Below, one piece after another: positions 9,901 to 15,536 of a DNA stretch of 64,000 bases. The stretch spans positions 1-64,000 of the forward strand of contig DFFV01000098.1 in assembly GCA_002371625.1 (NCBI GenBank). The letters run 5' to 3'. Both the position numbers and the translations under genes were made by a program. Under the pieces are notes generated by a model. The model had not been told where the DNA came from and made no database searches. It saw only the letters and a program-made list of their open reading frames with translations. Position 1 is the first letter of the stretch, and each line of letters starts with the position of its first letter. Origin of the DNA: Ruminococcus sp. UBA3767 (lineage in GTDB: Bacteria; Bacillota; Clostridia; Oscillospirales; Ruminococcaceae).

Positions 9901-12101
9901 CCTATTATAGCACCAGCCGAAGTCTCACCATACTTTTCGCCAATTGCAAGAGTGACAGTCTTTGAACCACCGGCAAGTGTACCGGTGAAAGTACCGACCG
10001 AATCGCCACCATCACGCATGAAGCCTGTTATTCCTGTGCCAGCAAGTGAAATATCAGCGCCAAACGATAGACTCGTGCTTGCAAGCAACGTTGTTCGTGT
10101 ATTTGAGGTATCAACCACATCGTTGCTATCCTTCACGAACTGCAGACAGTCATAATCGCTACCCTGATTAAGCTGGATATTAAGTGCAGTCTTCACAAAA
10201 TCTGACGGTGTACTCATGGAAGTCTGTGCAGCCTTTATCGTCACAGTATGATTTGCAGAATCAAGAGTCAGTACACCATTAGTCGCATCTTCAATATTAG
10301 CAATCCTTACAACCTCTCCCCATGTGCCAAGATCATCGACCGTCGAGCCGTTACAGCGCTTGAATGTCCAGCCGCTTGCAGCGTAAGTAAGGACATTATC
10401 ATTTTTGCCTACAAGCTGACCGCAGTCAGCTGCGCTTGCAGGCTGAGCTTTTGTCAGATCGGTCGTTCCGCTCAGACGCAGTACACCGTTATTGAAAAGC
10501 CCGACAAGTCCTCCGCCTTTATACATTTCAGAGCCTGTGTTAAGTGTAAAGCTGCCAAGGTTGACAAAGACACCTTTCGCATCTGATGTTGCTCCGATAA
10601 GGCCGCCGAAATATGCGGGTCTATTGGTTCCTGACGAAGTCGCTGAGACCGTTCCTGCCGTTTGCACATAAGCGGCAGAATCCACAAGACCTATCACACC
10701 GCCGAAAGATGCGAATGAAGCACCGGCTGTTGATGTAACGGAGAACCCGTCAAGCACCAGGCTGTTAGTCAGATCATCGGTCACATACTTTCCTGCAACG
10801 CCGCCGAAGCAGCCGTTATCTGCATAAGTCCCTGCACTGCCGGAAGTTACGCTTACGGTCCCTGCATTGTTTGTGTTCTTTACAGTAAAACTAACAGCTG
10901 TTTCAGAAGTGCCTTTTTCATTATCAAGCACACCAAAGACACCGCCGCAGTTTTTAGCATACACGGTAGTTGTGATATTATAGTTTTTCAGATCGAACGT
11001 GCTTTCGCTGCTGTTTTTATAGTATCCGAACAGACCGCCTGCGCCGCCGGTTGCGGCTTTGATCGTTCCTTTAACAGGTATCACGTTCACTTTTGTCACA
11101 TTGCTGCCCACTGTAATTCCGCCTGAAACTACGGTTACAGAAGCATCATTAGCCCAGCCGACCAGGCCGCCGGCATAGCTGCCCTCACCCGTTGCGGTCA
11201 CTGACGATGACATGGAAGCCTCAGGTATCTTTACCAGTTCAAGAGCTGCGCCGGGAGCCATTCTTCCGACAAGGGCACCTGCCGCAGTCCCGCTGCCAGT
11301 AGATTTGACATTGTAGGCTGCATTAGTCCTGGTAAGCGAAAGGCTGAGTGATGAATCCTCGTCCATGACGCCGCAGATCATTCCTGTATCACCATCAGAC
11401 TCGACCGCTGTGCTCAAATAATCGGTGAAGCTGAGATTTACACGAGCACCGCTCATCATCTCCCCGATAACGCCTGCGTATGATTCACTGGTATCCGCAG
11501 AATGCGTACCCAAGCGATGATCAAGTTCAATATTCCACCTTGCTGTACCGTTGCCCGGTGTTGTGTCTGCATCTTTAACATGATTTGCAAAAATGAAATT
11601 GCCTGCTTTCATGTTGAAAAGATTGAGCGTCACCGTTCCTCCTATGACAGCATTGTCGGAAATATAATCAAACAAGGGCTGATAGGTCTTGAGCGTATAG
11701 GTCGTTACACCTTCTGCAACGGTAAAAAGCAGTGAACCGTTGAACGGGTTGTCAGAAGTTCCAAGTGGGATGTAATCCGAATCAACGGTATCCGTTGTTC
11801 CGAATGTCAGGGTGACCTTATCATCCTTATGCAAAGCTGCAAACGCTGCATTTTCGTGATAATAGTAAGCATAATCCTTAAAGTTGGAATAATTCAAGGA
11901 TATTGCACCATTACTATCTCTGTCAAAAACCGAACTGTTCGGGTCAGTGATCACAGGTGAATATGCCGCACTTGCAGTTAGCCCTGTATTGAACAGATCG
12001 CTGAAAGGTATCATGCCGTCAAAAAACACGTTGGCAACGATCAGATTCACAGCCAATACAAAGCTCAGTATTCTTTTTAATAATCGTTTCCTTTTATTCA
12101 T
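957..12101 (-). CDS. Giant GLUG-repeat surface protein (3,714 aa)
   Basis: Very large secreted protein; exact function unknown, probably an adhesin or matrix/fibre component. A basic n-region (NKRKRLLKR) and a hydrophobic segment ending near TASA form a signal peptide. Most of the chain is Gly/Ser/Thr/Asn-rich beta structure with at least fifteen GLUG-like motifs of the form GGLVG or GGFIGYA. These lie around residues 210-1150, 1715-1850 and 2430-2760, and point to a long parallel beta-helix. Near residue 2010 there is a Thr/Arg/Glu-rich stretch. Residues about 2900-3714 lack GLUG motifs and are undefined. I see no LPXTG signal, membrane anchor or CWB2 domain at the C-terminus. The ATG at 12101 overlaps the preceding stop (TAATG) and follows AGGTGAG; an in-frame start 18 bases earlier lacks that spacing. 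It is the last gene of its operon. Confidence 0.85.
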   Translation of the reverse strand: MNKRKRLLKRILSFVLAVNLIVANVFFDGMIPFSDLFNTGLTASAAYSPVITDPNSSVFDRDSNGAISLNYSNFKDYAYYYHENAAFAALHKDDKVTLTFGTTDTVDSDYIPLGTSDNPFNGSLLFTVAEGVTTYTLKTYQPLFDYISDNAVIGGTVTLNLFNMKAGNFIFANHVKDADTTPGNGTARWNIELDHRLGTHSADTSESYAGVIGEMMSGARVNLSFTDYLSTAVESDGDTGMICGVMDEDSSLSLSLTRTNAAYNVKSTGSGTAAGALVGRMAPGAALELVKIPEASMSSSVTATGEGSYAGGLVGWANDASVTVVSGGITVGSNVTKVNVIPVKGTIKAATGGAGGLFGYYKNSSESTFDLKNYNITTTVYAKNCGGVFGVLDNEKGTSETAVSFTVKNTNNAGTVSVTSGSAGTYADNGCFGGVAGKYVTDDLTNSLVLDGFSVTSTAGASFASFGGVIGLVDSAAYVQTAGTVSATSSGTNRPAYFGGLIGATSDAKGVFVNLGSFTLNTGSEMYKGGGLVGLFNNGVLRLSGTTDLTKAQPASAADCGQLVGKNDNVLTYAASGWTFKRCNGSTVDDLGTWGEVVRIANIEDATNGVLTLDSANHTVTIKAAQTSMSTPSDFVKTALNIQLNQGSDYDCLQFVKDSNDVVDTSNTRTTLLASTSLSFGADISLAGTGITGFMRDGGDSVGTFTGTLAGGSKTVTLAIGEKYGETSAGAIIGSSTDGEGLGQIYRHPYNGLFAYIGNGTAGTGTVNSLTIDGNVNVRDKINGMNIGGIAAVSKGNTSLSGITASQTINYGEPSSVTGSEAAGKNIGGLIGLANGTDNGTIAITGTNTINTTFNISDNFKSWNSLGAFIGKVASPKFTINIAQGGSDSLTVSHTMSGTFTAGGNTDGGGLIGYITSIPSTSSNTYSDRKVNIKNLDFNNCTIINKASTNAGGFLGYAWLDTDTTIDGLTVTDGTITNTTPNVGIMCYEATGRWTVDNLTVTKMSLSGGAGTSLGMLVNKAYSGSNGLYLDVLNSGYTLTDKSGSTGISLPNTLGVYDELAVYSAADVIKGTNGSNGAGVISINMNTNREGTKGKIRDYNISTSAENGTGTYQNQLTTASSTALASAAKYPNANSRYYYNLDVMDKDKDKAQDIMLWSVNKYAADNISSLFVSSDTPFNCESATNATLSNYSYYPVYSVSGLTLKNINIDFGYSGIYAVESNSTFNTDSYNRNPGEQNQHYLMQSGLFINSGEGATLTLNTVKLSGDFLENSTYQGALISGTAKGGITVNGLVLDGITPKYNNSGTVSTYNTGYLLVNKVNRADASKASIQLTLQNISTSDKYTVSSTTAQVSKSLFGDVYGPDMGINISSVRIDARSTSGAVTGVNATDLNRAYNTVNSIFTTATLFNSIKTSQTATMIYNYEITEDWGDGESVATRNVTYGREVSESVEYEDKENKYNNSDKYTDPTSNSHTSEPEYDFSSWRPYVAQVYAANQTPDAQGCYYRELKVNVPASDTSLGCGTYNDPYIIDSGVKLEAFAYLINSASNTSYLPSVQLPKTLHNGIAENTTGARWCEGKSDHTLYTYNEETGFYEATVGENTVQWSVENVRLYLSNAYYSITSSSDDTNGNVVLSSNYLGLGGTDASGKFAFRGVIVGSSRTIINNSQNPLVKVSNGCVVKGITVNQNVDVTVQEQTNTGSADAYFGYDSHCRYYGGIIGEIMGGDNIIDNSYVSYGGHTVTLSGTYGTIVPVGGYVGVIVYGGLIFKNMTATDSVGGNSVLRVNNSGLTVYYNTNTSNNLATDTADAKAAIYVNPIVGRVINGYAVNESTRFSTSENGTYHDDANNGAGTTRTDATIHTLKNGKKHYSIADINKNETNKLNVTAVATTGTVGNINVPNAQALFVLSLITQSTAGTATDSALGAYSNSLAYGSSDSAVYGMSHNADYSDVGTGTALIDDDPDTDEDERNVTDYQKIAVYDTANNSSGNAPIPYIIKYYTEGSTTTGTSTRTETRTRTVTETVTEDVTHYSTTKYQETSTVPTGTGYLIRGHRNTNEYLTSIRWDNTNKRNYVLRSTKYYTSIDDVNLNLDETKIKNATEVFFEKNPTNSTYCIYYIYEDDNNVERRKYLNITNVYYDKDHGITDTNIARGNVCFSDDIMYFTVEYQVGSKGSGWTIHDSNNRYVNYAGDSTNFCAWTTQDEGTYFDLYEKNLNIIQVSHEVTHEEEYEVTITEYSTTHNYPARCVTNTAGYYNITLTGTDGYQLPDSFRGLGCVGMYDSALGKANLYPIKLNTFDGNEKTIDVDIFLNKFNKDNYFDKLHKNTDQDFSVAANHTTINGNTNTDYHGIGLFDSVIMKDSSSKFSDFELTGSVRTAIYNYSYDSRGECHDISADNLFLSVGGVCGWATNNAVNVGFEGIDLNDLTVCGTNHFGGLLGYSGLKSPVDNKDTNSYMIWIKECTADNISIKATAGTTVGDARQARCGMGAFVGKVQEGAVYIYGTADEDDNPNPDTDYSEVKIKSYELTDGNTLNYNMSAGGLVGFAGNGCKIYDMRVSSKSSAVTIGGNWVNFAGGIVGGMQSSYNGGKTGVAVFKNCIVQNINVNGNYAGGIYGGKWDSNWTTYSITMDNCQMVGTPGTHNTIFANDSFGDNSNTTANHVAYAGGLIGKLYPYTNLDDNNKVTYNVLIKDCIVKDYDITAANTATSYAGGFIGYASSVNNSVTCYMHDSSVENCKIGASGNYAGGVVGRIIQKDNNEILGYNIKLDTITTDAGNKMGTWIGSVPNDSSEKKTSIQLTGMAIYGNGFTKNIGNGATIETASFVFADYDGTSEGTTTNNVTTYPTRVSAFNNTYNVEMPKYPYININPQSAIGTGEIISGDGAVLYGKTIDGYSGKTGDKTMAARIYADLSSTSNTRRYTTFADSIVYGNNKIQHYLQQTEDSEGDRISTWENEMGSVPTGVSDFAMIVIANESTEETTALINRYIQLVTNTTTDYSISSDYYDVVPSACVYNDSSHKFEVTNGTASISYSPGATASNAFTVVRAGADSLSANKFTLLDVQFKDPFDTDNVAYHLYIPVYVKRSISVTFSSTALSGTDALASNYIPGLSTQGMLIESLDTWFTTYIRYTYGISDLQALLDSGMLGWNGSKQVALNFMDTATGTSLPGNTKLVLIDPNGNADRAYYASGSELGGNTFSLSKFHKSYSGGAAFAEQKLGNIIGGSVKVTESTGCYDLSTASDYDIKVGNNYYKYVGSGNGGYKITAESAYNEDYYISMLFPSGELVYLFDVNSPRSLPGNMVTYVDPSSAIEQILLGDLYEYEITRTVVTPEDQVITDTNNTITVNMTSKVRLKSTNRGLYASYLNSNNVKLYHADVITLNRYYAGGSDTTLSGYGSIDVTACVVEDGSGNQTDLTNSVEAEVPSNTYIVVSTGDIRSQVTAGIDSDSYQGAAITQTVEIPFNNIDEEFPSRPPDQEGTSQYGVSVSGSSNISYDSDDVVYSSKKVPFSDSKRYYIENANTATLKYEANDELDKYDSVGAASYNYSHLGNNGLDRSLTCKWPNGTEGMPISATAKYNANKVTNYDDAATIVYTLTLYKKTDTKENGKVTGVQYVQVPIEDYLKNVKVYGGDTAIPLTKNQSSDNMRYVYSQAKEAANEDEKVFTIGTYYEVVTGPTFHDFANYRVVLEVQLRNSSGTVISNSTQNDYIVYTNAKIYPEVIQQ

Positions 12102-13147
12102 TAGCTGCTCACCTTCCATGACGAACTGATGTAAACAGATACGTCACTGTAATCTCCGTCCGGATTCTTCTTGTAGAGTTGTATCTCATAACGTCCGACT
12201 GCATCACTTACAGGCAGATCAAAATGTTTCCACACATTAGAATTCTGGTCAGGCTGCTCAGTGACCACGTTCAGACCATTCTGAGCTATAAATATCTCGC
12301 TGACATCAATATAGTTTGAGTTCCATCTGACAGTTATCGTACCGCTGCCGCTGCCCTCAAGAATATAGTTATAGGCATCACGGTCTGCTAAGCTGCCGTT
12401 ATCCTGTATCCTGCCTTCCCACGCCGAGTCAGTCACGACCATCTTTGTGAGATAAAGGTAGCACGCAATATTCTGAAGGGAATTGTCCCCGTTCGTCGGA
12501 TGCGCAGTCAATTTGATATAATACTCATACTGCTGGTTATCGCCGAGCTCATATCCATCGAATGTGATCGCATATTTATTTGTTCCGTTAGGTATCGAGT
12601 TTCCCGTTACCTGCGGTTTTATCACCTGCGATGGGAACGATACCTCATTGCCTTGGCTGAGCTTCTTGACCTCATTGTCTGACGCTACGTTCGTTCCTCC
12701 GTCTGAAACGAACTGTATGGAATAATCCTTGTCTTTAGCATCGTTTCTAACAGCATCGGATACATTTGCAGTATCATTCACCGGATAAAAGCTTCCGTTG
12801 ATCTTCACACACAGCTGAGCTGTCAGATCATAGCTCAAACCCGACTCACTCACATATCTTGTCAAAGGATCCGACTGGGCAAAATCGCACACAGTAAGAT
12901 TGTATGTGTAGCTGCCGGTGGACTGGGAAGTAGTTATATGTCTGCTTGGAATGACACTTCCGCTATAGCTTTGCATACTGTTTGACGAAAACAGCACTCC
13001 TGCCGATGCCTTTGTGGAAACCACTCTTTTAACAGAATATATGCCTGTATACGAAGCAATAACTACAAATACACTTACAGCGAGAACAGCTGCAACGAGC
13101 CACACTGTTATCCAGTGCTTTTTCAGTTTTTTGAAAAGATTCTTCAA
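12101..13147 (-). CDS. Single-pass membrane surface protein, operon gene 3
   Basis: 348 residues, family not recognised. A short basic cytoplasmic tail (KKLKKHW) is followed by one membrane segment at about 13-32 and a long outer domain rich in Ser, Thr, Asp and Tyr. The C-terminal third reads like a beta-sandwich (alternating hydrophobic strands ending VSVYISSSWKVSS). Unlike its two upstream partners it lacks the Ala-Trp-Phe motif after the membrane segment. The start is TTG at 13147, 7 bases after AGGAGGG. Its stop overlaps the start of the giant GLUG gene, so the two are translationally coupled. Position and topology suggest it helps to anchor or assemble the giant protein; this is inference. 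Confidence 0.8.
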   Translation of the reverse strand: MKNLFKKLKKHWITVWLVAAVLAVSVFVVIASYTGIYSVKRVVSTKASAGVLFSSNSMQSYSGSVIPSRHITTSQSTGSYTYNLTVCDFAQSDPLTRYVSESGLSYDLTAQLCVKINGSFYPVNDTANVSDAVRNDAKDKDYSIQFVSDGGTNVASDNEVKKLSQGNEVSFPSQVIKPQVTGNSIPNGTNKYAITFDGYELGDNQQYEYYIKLTAHPTNGDNSLQNIACYLYLTKMVVTDSAWEGRIQDNGSLADRDAYNYILEGSGSGTITVRWNSNYIDVSEIFIAQNGLNVVTEQPDQNSNVWKHFDLPVSDAVGRYEIQLYKKNPDGDYSDVSVYISSSWKVSS

Positions 13148-13198
13148 AGCTGCTCCCTCCTAAAAAATGATCCCTGCTCGATCTCTCTGCCGAGCATT

Positions 13199-14056
13199 TC
13201 AAGCAGATGCCGATGCTTTTGCGGAAATATATATCATGTCTGTTTCTTTGTTATTTGCCGCTGCATTCCACGAAGCAAACGGTGTGTCATCTCTGTTGGT
13301 ATCCCAACTGATCCTCAAGATGAAATAGTCGCCTTCATTATCCCATGTAGTGATGTTTTTATGCTGTGAATAAAGCGGAACGGCATATATCTCGGGATCA
13401 TCTGAGCCGGAATACTTAGTAAAACCCGAATAGATCCCATTTGTGCCGTCTTTATTTTCAGCGATCATCCTTCCGTAATAGTCTTCATTTGCGGTATCGG
13501 GATTAAGGTCGGTCAATACAAGCTCTGCATCATTTTCAACAGCAGTCTGTGTTTCTGTTGAAGCGTCAGCATCAGCATAACCATAGTAATATTTTGTTGT
13601 TTTTGAATTCTGCTCATCATGATATTCAAACGTTGTCACATTATCAGCCGGCACAGACGGATCATCGTCACTGTTTCCGATTTCACTTGCCCTGTAGATC
13701 GAGTAGGTGAAAGGAATGTTGGTAGTATGTGCAAGCTGTATATCATACGCCGAACTGTTGCCTGCTTTGACCGCAAAAACGTAATCCTTATGTCCTATGC
13801 CGTTTGCGTCAACATCGCTCGCATCTATATCCGTAAGGTCGATATACTGTACGGAATAAGAGTGACCGGACTTGATATCAAGTGTTGTAGGCGCTTTGAT
13901 CTTAGTCAATGTCTCAACATTCGACGAAATCGAGAACCACGCATACACCGGGAGTGCTATCAGAAGAGAGACTGTAAGCACGAATGCAGCGATCAACTGT
14001 ATCTTTTTTCTCTTTGTCAGGTCTTTAAATCTTTTACGCAGACTTTTCTTTTCCAT
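13199..14056 (-). CDS. AWF-motif (SipW-cognate-like) surface protein, operon gene 2
   Basis: 285 residues. A basic stretch (RKRFKDLTKRKK) precedes a hydrophobic helix at about 19-37, then Ala-Trp-Phe-Ser at 39-42. That Ala-Trp-Phe after the hydrophobic core is the hallmark of signal peptides processed by SipW-type peptidases in TasA/CalY matrix proteins. The remainder is an acidic, Asp/Thr-rich extracellular domain of beta character with no recognised catalytic motif. The ATG follows AAGGAGGAG. It lies 87 bases after operon gene 1 and 51 bases before gene 3. A matrix or pilus-like subunit is plausible. No SipW peptidase gene occurs in this window, so processing would depend on one elsewhere. 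Confidence 0.8.
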   Translation of the reverse strand: MEKKSLRKRFKDLTKRKKIQLIAAFVLTVSLLIALPVYAWFSISSNVETLTKIKAPTTLDIKSGHSYSVQYIDLTDIDASDVDANGIGHKDYVFAVKAGNSSAYDIQLAHTTNIPFTYSIYRASEIGNSDDDPSVPADNVTTFEYHDEQNSKTTKYYYGYADADASTETQTAVENDAELVLTDLNPDTANEDYYGRMIAENKDGTNGIYSGFTKYSGSDDPEIYAVPLYSQHKNITTWDNEGDYFILRISWDTNRDDTPFASWNAAANNKETDMIYISAKASASA

Positions 14057-14118
14057 TATCAGTACTCTCCTCCTTTCCTTTATTCATTCAAAACCTCACG
14101 GCTTACCGCAGCAAAGGC

Positions 14119-14137
14119 GATCTGAAAGCCGATCTTT
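14119..14137 (-). other. Intergenic hairpin in surface operon
   Basis: CTGAAAG/CTTTCAG inverted repeat in the 87-base gap between operon genes 1 and 2. It has no T-run, so it is more like an RNA processing or stability element than a terminator. A second weak hairpin (TGCTCG/CGAGCA) sits in the next gap near 13172-13194. Confidence 0.35.
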
Positions 14138-14143
14138 CAGGTT

Positions 14144-15214
14144 TCACTCTCCTGAAGACGAACCTGTTTCCAATCTCAGCAGCACATATTCCACATTCAT
14201 GCCTATCTCCTGATCGGCATCATTATACATTGCATTTCTGCCAACGATCGTTTGCTCGGTATATGTTGTTTCCTGCGAATAACCGTTCAGATAATACTGA
14301 GGATATTCACAGATATTATTTACAACTTTGGTATAATCATTTACTTCACCCTGTGCAGCAGCTGCATCCTTGTCACAAAGCAGCACCGCAGATGAGTTTT
14401 CGTTATAGACCAGTGTATCGAGCGTTTCCGCCCACACCCAGTAAATATCTACCTTATAGGCATCGTTTGTGCCGTCACCATTAGTATCGGTATCAAAGCT
14501 GCCATCTGCTGCAAAGGTTCTGGAAAACTTTCTTTTTCCGTTTTCATCCGTCGGTATCAGACCGTTATAGTGATTCCCCGTTTTTCCCTCGAATAAGAGA
14601 ACATGACCGTTCAGATAGCACGCAGGCTCACGAGGTTCCGAAGAAAGAGCCGTCATTGTAACGACCTGCTGTTCATTCACGAATGAAGTCTGGGCCTTAT
14701 AACCTATCGTCTGAAAAGCAAGATCTACCGTAACATCCCGGTAGGGTCTGATATAGAATGATATCACTCCGTGACTGCCCGGCTCGATACCGAGCGTTTT
14801 CGGATCAGTTCCCGAAGATGCGTAGTTATTAACGTTTGAACTGCTGTCAACGAGCCACACATCATACCCTTGGCTATCATCATTATGTATAGCCTGATGA
14901 TAAGGGTCATAGTAAGCGCCTTTATTATTACCGGTATCATCGCTGCTCATTGTGAGAAGATCAAAGCTCTTTCCTTTTATCTTTACTCCCATACCGTCTG
15001 CACCGGTCTGCTTATTCATGGCAAACCATGCGATCGAGGCAAATATCATAATGAGCACAATGAGCAGCATCAGCAGGCATATCTTTATGATGCGTTTTTT
15101 ATGCTTACGGCGTTCTTCTTCGCTTTCGGCTTTCTTTTCTGAAACTGCCTGTTCGGCTATCTTTTTTGCAGCCTCCCAGATCTTATTGTTTTCACTGACG
15201 GTCCTTTCACTCAC
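14144..15214 (-). CDS. AWF-motif membrane protein with cytoplasmic tail, operon gene 1
   Basis: About 356 residues. A charged, helix-prone cytoplasmic tail of roughly 40 residues (KKAESEEERRKHKKR) precedes a strongly hydrophobic membrane segment, then Ala-Trp-Phe-Ala at about 62-65. The outer domain contains GVISFYIRPYRDVTVDL and a C-terminal part ending in strand-like repeats. The tail plus AWF layout resembles the SipW/TasA signal class, but the long cytoplasmic extension is unusual and suggests retention in the membrane. I prefer the GTG at 15214 because GAGGTGA lies 5 bases before it. A TTG at 15259 would add 15 residues but has no well-spaced ribosome site. It is the first gene of the operon, 80 bases below a consensus promoter. 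Confidence 0.78.
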   Translation of the reverse strand: MSERTVSENNKIWEAAKKIAEQAVSEKKAESEEERRKHKKRIIKICLLMLLIVLIMIFASIAWFAMNKQTGADGMGVKIKGKSFDLLTMSSDDTGNNKGAYYDPYHQAIHNDDSQGYDVWLVDSSSNVNNYASSGTDPKTLGIEPGSHGVISFYIRPYRDVTVDLAFQTIGYKAQTSFVNEQQVVTMTALSSEPREPACYLNGHVLLFEGKTGNHYNGLIPTDENGKRKFSRTFAADGSFDTDTNGDGTNDAYKVDIYWVWAETLDTLVYNENSSAVLLCDKDAAAAQGEVNDYTKVVNNICEYPQYYLNGYSQETTYTEQTIVGRNAMYNDADQEIGMNVEYVLLRLETGSSSGE

Positions 15215-15301
15215 TGTGCTCACCTCTTTTCCCGTCTGTTTTTGTAACTTTTTCTTCAACAGGGTACAATTAGCCCCTAAAATCCATAGTTACCCACTTA
15301 T

Positions 15302-15330
15302 ATTATACAATAAAAGTGCGGATTTTACAA
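15302..15330 (-). promoter_or_regulatory. Promoter of the AWF/GLUG surface operon
   Basis: Minus-strand TTGTAA (15330-15325), 17-base spacer, TATAAT (15307-15302). It reads into the four-gene surface operon with a leader of about 80 bases to the preferred GTG start. The stretch 15331-15495 is AT-rich and holds no gene that I can support. Confidence 0.7.
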
Positions 15331-15495
15331 TACACATTTTTGACAAAAATGCACAAACGCAATTGTATACTTTATGCTTATACTTTACACAATTAACAAT
15401 CGAAACCGTTTAAGTGCGGTTTTACTCACTATATATGGTACTGCGAGGTGTTGAAAGCGGTGTGAAAAAATGATAAAACATCTGTGAGAACGCAG

Positions 15496-15526
15496 CAAAA
15501 AACAGGAGCATTTTCATGCTCCTGTC
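15496..15526 (-). terminator. Terminator of EAL gene
   Basis: CAGGAGCA/TGCTCCTG stem with a 6-base loop, followed on the minus strand by six Ts, starting about 12 bases after the EAL gene stop. Confidence 0.85.
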
Positions 15527-15536
15527 AGGGTATTTT

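Noticed and set aside
12102-12119. Earlier in-frame ATG for the giant GLUG protein
   Set aside because: It lies directly before AGGTGAG, which is well placed for the ATG at 12101 that overlaps the upstream stop.
15215-15259. TTG start adding 15 residues to AWF operon gene 1
   Set aside because: No ribosome site at proper spacing, while GAGGTGA precedes the GTG at 15214.
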